Of a stretch of 44,145 nt of DNA, positions 40,335 to 44,145 are shown piece after piece. Position 1 is the first letter of the stretch; every line of letters starts with the position of its first letter. The position numbers and the translations under genes are program-made. Source of the DNA: Lutibacter sp. B2 (lineage in GTDB: Bacteria; Bacillota; Clostridia; Peptostreptococcales; Thermotaleaceae); assembly GCA_015686845.1 (NCBI GenBank), contig JADPRS010000029.1, positions 1-44,145 of the forward strand, read 5' to 3'. A model generated the notes under the pieces. That model was given only the letters and a program-made list of their open reading frames with translations. It was not told the DNA's origin and did no database searches.

Positions 40335-40808
40335 GTGGTTAATAAAGAGTACCTGTTGGATACGAATGTAGTTATAAAAATATGGAATGAATATCCTTCC
40401 TTATTTCAAAGTATAGAAAAACATGAGGGCGTTGATTTTAAGATTGATCATCATATAGCTGGAGAATTATCTATAAAAAAATTCCGAGAAATTGATGGAG
40501 TCCCAGTACTTACATATAAATTTGTAAAATTATTAGAGCATATCATTGATGAGGATGTAGTTAAGTTTTTAGAAATTCATAAACCGAATGTTTGTATCAA
40601 ACATGATTCCAATAAATACATCTATTCTATAAATGGTAATAAACTTTCTAGAAATGACTATAAGCTTATTTGTATTTGTGAAAAATATAAACAATATACA
40701 TTGGTTACGCAAGATAAAAAGCTGCTCAATAGTGCAAAAATTATATTAAACCCTTCTAGGGTATTGACTTTTAATGAATTGCTGTGTGATTTAAAGGATG
40801 ATTTTTAA
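40335..40808 (+). CDS. PIN-domain-like protein (putative ribonuclease)
   Basis: About 157 residues. YLLDTNVVIKIW near the N-terminus carries the first PIN-domain Asp. The last acidic cluster lies in SRNDYKLICICEKYKQYTLVTQDKKLL, with TQD as the final acidic residue. PIN domains cut RNA with metal bound by these acids, and many are toxins of toxin-antitoxin pairs. No antitoxin gene lies next to it in the same direction: upstream is the TRAP ruin and downstream a convergent MFS gene. GTG 40335 has an AGAGG site 8 nt upstream; GTG 40326 touches that site. It may be a stand-alone or cellular PIN protein. Confidence 0.7.
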   Translation: MVNKEYLLDTNVVIKIWNEYPSLFQSIEKHEGVDFKIDHHIAGELSIKKFREIDGVPVLTYKFVKLLEHIIDEDVVKFLEIHKPNVCIKHDSNKYIYSINGNKLSRNDYKLICICEKYKQYTLVTQDKKLLNSAKIILNPSRVLTFNELLCDLKDDF

Positions 40809-40811
40809 TAA

Positions 40812-41993
40812 TCATCCTTTTTTAATATCCCATATTTTTAGCTTTCTTAAGAAATAAAGAGAAATCAATTGACTGCTTCCTATAAAAAGTAAAAAGTAAT
40901 TAAGTACCCTATCATTTTTTATAAAAGTTAAAAGGGTCATCAATAAGATTGTACTTATTATTCTGCCTATATTAAGAGCAATATCCCTGTTTATAATATA
41001 TTCAACTCTCATATTCGCTTCATGGTGTTGAGCTAGGACATTAAAAGTAGCTGATGTCATAGGTACATAAAAAAAGGGTACAGATATTGCATCTAGTATG
41101 ATAAAGAATAATATAGAATAATAGTTAATTTTGACAACGAGTCCTAAAACTGAAATAAACATTATTATTGCACCTATATGTAGGGCAAATATTCTTCTTC
41201 TAGGCTTTATAAACTTTTGTTCTGATATATAAGATGCTGATGAAATTAAATAAGAAATTAAAAAAAGTTTTCCTAGTTCCATTTCACTTCCTGTTGTTTT
41301 ATATATTAGGATATTGAGTAAAAATAGTATTACAACGTCTCTTATTCCCCACGCAACGGTACTTTTTCTTAAATTACTCCACTCAAAATTATTACTACCT
41401 ATTATTTTCTTGAAATCTAGTTTTTCTCCATAGTGCTGTGAGTGAAGGAATAAACTGATAAGTATTAAAACAACAAAAAATATTAATGAGAGTAAAAATA
41501 CGATCATATAGCCTGTCATATTTTCACTTCTAGAAATAATATAAGCGGATGTAAAAGGAGCAATGGCAGCACATATTCCATCTATAGAACCATTATATCC
41601 ATTAAAAGTATCGCGGTTAATAGTAGATGTGAAATCAAAACTTAGTACATTAAAAGCAAGCCAGTAAAATCCTCCTGCTACTCCAAATAATATACCAAGA
41701 GGGTAGATGTATTTTATAATGTCATCTTTTATTAAAAGAATAAAAATAAAAAATAATATATAAAAAACAATGCCAATTCTAAGTGCCCATACGCCATTCT
41801 TTTTTTTTGACAGCCACCCTGCCATCGTAAAAGCAATTGGCAAAAATATATACTGAATTAGATTATACTGTGAAATCATGATAAAATCACTTGATTTTTT
41901 CCATAAGAATATATTTACAAAAACATTAGATAACCCTTTAGCAAGGGTAAATAATCCACTAACGAGCAATAGGATTTTTGCTTCTTTTGACAT
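40812..41993 (-). CDS. MFS transporter, YqgE-like
   Basis: The 393-residue protein has about eleven to twelve membrane segments. VSGLFTLAKGLSNVFVNIFLWKKSSDF and the central GFYWLAFNVLSFDFT block resemble the YqgE-type MFS permeases of Firmicutes. Their substrate is unknown. It is a single gene on the minus strand, convergent with the PIN-domain gene (stops 4 nt apart). TTTTGGAGG precedes the start. Nothing nearby hints at its cargo. Confidence 0.75.
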   Translation of the reverse strand: MSKEAKILLLVSGLFTLAKGLSNVFVNIFLWKKSSDFIMISQYNLIQYIFLPIAFTMAGWLSKKKNGVWALRIGIVFYILFFIFILLIKDDIIKYIYPLGILFGVAGGFYWLAFNVLSFDFTSTINRDTFNGYNGSIDGICAAIAPFTSAYIISRSENMTGYMIVFLLSLIFFVVLILISLFLHSQHYGEKLDFKKIIGSNNFEWSNLRKSTVAWGIRDVVILFLLNILIYKTTGSEMELGKLFLISYLISSASYISEQKFIKPRRRIFALHIGAIIMFISVLGLVVKINYYSILFFIILDAISVPFFYVPMTSATFNVLAQHHEANMRVEYIINRDIALNIGRIISTILLMTLLTFIKNDRVLNYFLLFIGSSQLISLYFLRKLKIWDIKKG

Positions 41994-42210
41994 TTTACCT
42001 CCAAAATATAAGTATTTTAAATTTATATATCATTTTATTGTTTTCAATTAATATGAAAATTATAAGGATAAAAAAACTAGGTTTTGTTGGAAGGAACATT
42101 TGTATATTCTACATTAGGAAATATGTGAGAATTAATAGACGTATACATGGTTGATAACTTTTTATATTTATTTACAAAATAGTAAACACTAATTACAAGG
42201 AGAGATAAAA

Positions 42211-43992
42211 ATGAAATTATCAGTGGCAGAAAGAGAACTTAAAAAACTTAAAAATCAGATAAAGCAGATTGAGCAAATAATAACCAACACAAATATAAAT
42301 GCACTTTGGGAGCATGAAGGGGCTCTTCGTAAGAAATTGAAGCTTATAGGAGAAATGGAGAAAATATTTAATAAAAATAGAAATTCTACAAAACAGAAGG
42401 AAGTAAATAAATTATATAAAAACTATGAGAAACTCCTGAATGATGTATCTGAGAGAATGCTTTTAGATTATAATCAAAAAAATAATGCAGATCATAAATT
42501 AGAAGAAATAATAGGGAAGCATTATGAAAGTTATAAAAGTTCAGGATTAATGAATATTTTGATTACCAAATATATTCCAAAGCTAATCAATGAGAAACTG
42601 GATATAATATTTCCTCAAAATCCAAAGGATGAATATAAACAAGCGAGAAAAATAAAGAGAACGATTTATCTACATTTAGGAGAAACCAATACAGGCAAAA
42701 CTTATAATGCAATGCAAGGACTTAAAAAAAGTAAAAAAGGCATATATCTTGCTCCGCTTAGAATACTTGCATTAGAAAACTATGAAAGATTAAATAATGA
42801 AGGGGTAGTGTGCAATTTATTTACAGGAGAAGAAGAAATCATCCATGAAAATGCAGAGCATATTTCATGTACGATAGAAAAACTAAATATAAATGAAGAA
42901 TTTGAAATAGCTGTAATTGATGAAATACAGATGATCTCTGATGAAAAAAGAGGAGCAGCATGGACGAGAGCACTATTAGGATTAAGATGTAGAGAAATAC
43001 ATATATGTGGAGCATTAAATGCAAAGAAATTATTAATTGATATTATAAAAGATATAGGTGATGAGTATACTATTAAAGAGTATACACGCAATATTCCACT
43101 TGAGATAGAAGAAAAGTCCTTTAAATACAAAGATGTTAAAGACGGAGATGCGCTCGTTGTTTTTTCTAGAAAAAGAGTTCTTGAACTTGCTTTGTTCTAT
43201 TCGAAAATTGGAATCAAATGCAGTATGATCTATGGTGATTTGCCACCAGAGGTTAGAAAAAAGCAGTATACTCAATTTTTAAATAAAGAAACATCTATTT
43301 TAATTACAACAGATGCAATTGGTATGGGCGTGAATCTTCCCATTAAAAGAATCGTATTTATGGAGATAAAAAAATTTGATGGAAAAGAGTTTCGGTTTTT
43401 AAATTCTCAAGAAGTGAAACAAATAGCAGGTAGAGCGGGTAGAAAAGGAATATATGATGTGGGGTATGTTTCTGTATATGGAGATAATTATGAATTTATA
43501 AAGAAATCGATTCATAAGCAAGATCATAATATTGAATATGCAATTTTAGGGCCAAGTGAAGATATATTGAATATAGAAAATGTTTCTCTAACAGAAAAAC
43601 TGTCTGTTTGGAGTGAAAAAGAATGTGAATCAGTATTATATGAAAAAATGGATATAGGGGAATATTTAATTGTTTTGCATAACATAAGAAGATATAAGCT
43701 TTCACAAATTAATCAATGGAAGCTTTTGAAGATACCCTTTGATGTACAGCATAAAGAGCTTATGAATACATTTCTATCCTATGTGGATGAATTATTTATT
43801 TCCAAAAGAAATGAAATATTCAAGCCCATATGCAAATATGAATCCCTTGATGAATTAGAAATTTATTATCAGAAGATCAATATATATTATTCTTTTGGTA
43901 AGATTTTTGAACCTACGATTGATGAAGACTGGATCTATGAGGAAAGGAAGAACGTGAGTGGAAAAATAAATAATCTATTACTTAAGATATAA
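42211..43992 (+). CDS. Suv3-like DExH-box RNA helicase
   Basis: The 593-residue protein has a charged, partly coiled N-terminal region (about 1-150), then a helicase core. Motif I is GETNTGKT (157-164), motif II DEIQ (237-240), TTDAIGMGVNL lies at 366-376 and motif VI QIAGRAGRKG at 404-413. GETNTGKT and DEIQM are the signature of the Suv3 family, best known from mitochondria, where Suv3 works with an exoribonuclease in RNA decay. The C-terminal part (about 440-593) is helical. In this anaerobe it probably unwinds structured RNA, with a partner nuclease encoded elsewhere. AAGGAGAG precedes ATG 42211. Confidence 0.88.
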   Translation: MKLSVAERELKKLKNQIKQIEQIITNTNINALWEHEGALRKKLKLIGEMEKIFNKNRNSTKQKEVNKLYKNYEKLLNDVSERMLLDYNQKNNADHKLEEIIGKHYESYKSSGLMNILITKYIPKLINEKLDIIFPQNPKDEYKQARKIKRTIYLHLGETNTGKTYNAMQGLKKSKKGIYLAPLRILALENYERLNNEGVVCNLFTGEEEIIHENAEHISCTIEKLNINEEFEIAVIDEIQMISDEKRGAAWTRALLGLRCREIHICGALNAKKLLIDIIKDIGDEYTIKEYTRNIPLEIEEKSFKYKDVKDGDALVVFSRKRVLELALFYSKIGIKCSMIYGDLPPEVRKKQYTQFLNKETSILITTDAIGMGVNLPIKRIVFMEIKKFDGKEFRFLNSQEVKQIAGRAGRKGIYDVGYVSVYGDNYEFIKKSIHKQDHNIEYAILGPSEDILNIENVSLTEKLSVWSEKECESVLYEKMDIGEYLIVLHNIRRYKLSQINQWKLLKIPFDVQHKELMNTFLSYVDELFISKRNEIFKPICKYESLDELEIYYQKINIYYSFGKIFEPTIDEDWIYEERKNVSGKINNLLLKI

Positions 43993-44027
43993 TATATTAG
44001 TGTTAAATATTTTAGAAGAGACAATAA

Positions 44028-44064
44028 AAAATTCCTAAGAATTTTAATTCTTAGGAATTTTTTT
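44028..44064 (+). terminator. Terminator of the helicase gene
   Basis: AAAATTCCTAAGAATT pairs with AATTCTTAGGAATTTT around a short loop, followed by T-run, 36 nt after the stop codon. Confidence 0.85.
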
Positions 44065-44145
44065 GAGACTATTTATAATTATAAAATCAAATTTGGCCGT
44101 GTAAAAAATTTTGTGTAAACTGAATAAAATAGACTTCTTCTTGTC

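Overview
This is an AT-rich window from a low-GC, strictly anaerobic, Gram-positive-type bacterium. A member of the Clostridia (Alkaliphilus/Crassaminicella-like) fits best, but the species cannot be named from sequence alone. The case rests on strong AGGAGG-type ribosome sites, oxygen-sensitive enzymes (a glycyl radical decarboxylase and an [FeFe]-hydrogenase-like protein), several ferredoxin-like ATPases, a BlaI/BlaR-type pair and lipoprotein binding proteins. No rRNA, tRNA or CRISPR array was seen.

Layout. 1-1.7 kb: end of a purine operon (purH 3' end, purD), closed by a strong bidirectional hairpin. 1.7-7.8 kb: a Cache-HAMP-HD-GYP c-di-GMP phosphodiesterase, an orphan PAS histidine kinase, an [FeFe]-hydrogenase-like protein and a small cupin. 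7.8-10.9 kb: a Fur-family regulator (probably Zur) divergent from a znuACB-type metal ABC transporter, with a perfect 9-1-9 palindrome at the transporter promoter. 11-13.5 kb: a GltS-like carrier plus an M20 amidohydrolase, behind a leader with a terminator hairpin. 13.5-14.7 kb: a RAYT (REP-associated tyrosine transposase) bounded by GGGACRGTTAA inverted ends. 14.8-15.7 kb: a lipid kinase. 16-21.9 kb: a sugar operon (xylulokinase-like FGGY kinase, LacI regulator, RbsA/C/B-like ABC transporter) with two matching LacI-type operators. 22-24 kb: a second orphan kinase, paralogous to the first, and a YbjQ-family protein.

24-29.4 kb: a complete 4-hydroxyphenylacetate decarboxylase operon (hpdB, hpdC, an MFS transporter, hpdA), predicted to make p-cresol. 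It is interrupted by a REP doublet that matches the ends of the RAYT element. Divergent from it, 29.6-33.3 kb holds an Mrp / NifX-like / two ferredoxin-MinD / NifX-like / DUF134 cluster, thought to handle iron-sulfur or other metal clusters. 33.4-36.4 kb: recX, a DUF3870 gene, a candidate small RNA, a nested inverted repeat, and a DUF1445-DUF4392 pair that looks like a two-gene form of mitochondrial D-glutamate cyclase. 36.7-39 kb: a BlaI repressor and an M56 sensor protease with two BlaI-type operators. 39-40.2 kb: a gene graveyard with the wreck of a TRAP transporter operon. 40.3-44 kb: a PIN-domain protein, a YqgE-type MFS protein and a Suv3-like RNA helicase.

Most of this is recognisable metabolism and regulation. 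The less ordinary parts are the RAYT with its remote REP doublet inside the hpd operon, the paired inverted sites around the mrp promoter, the split D-glutamate cyclase with the structured DNA and putative small RNA ahead of it, the TRAP wreck, the Suv3-like helicase and the hydrogenase-like protein.
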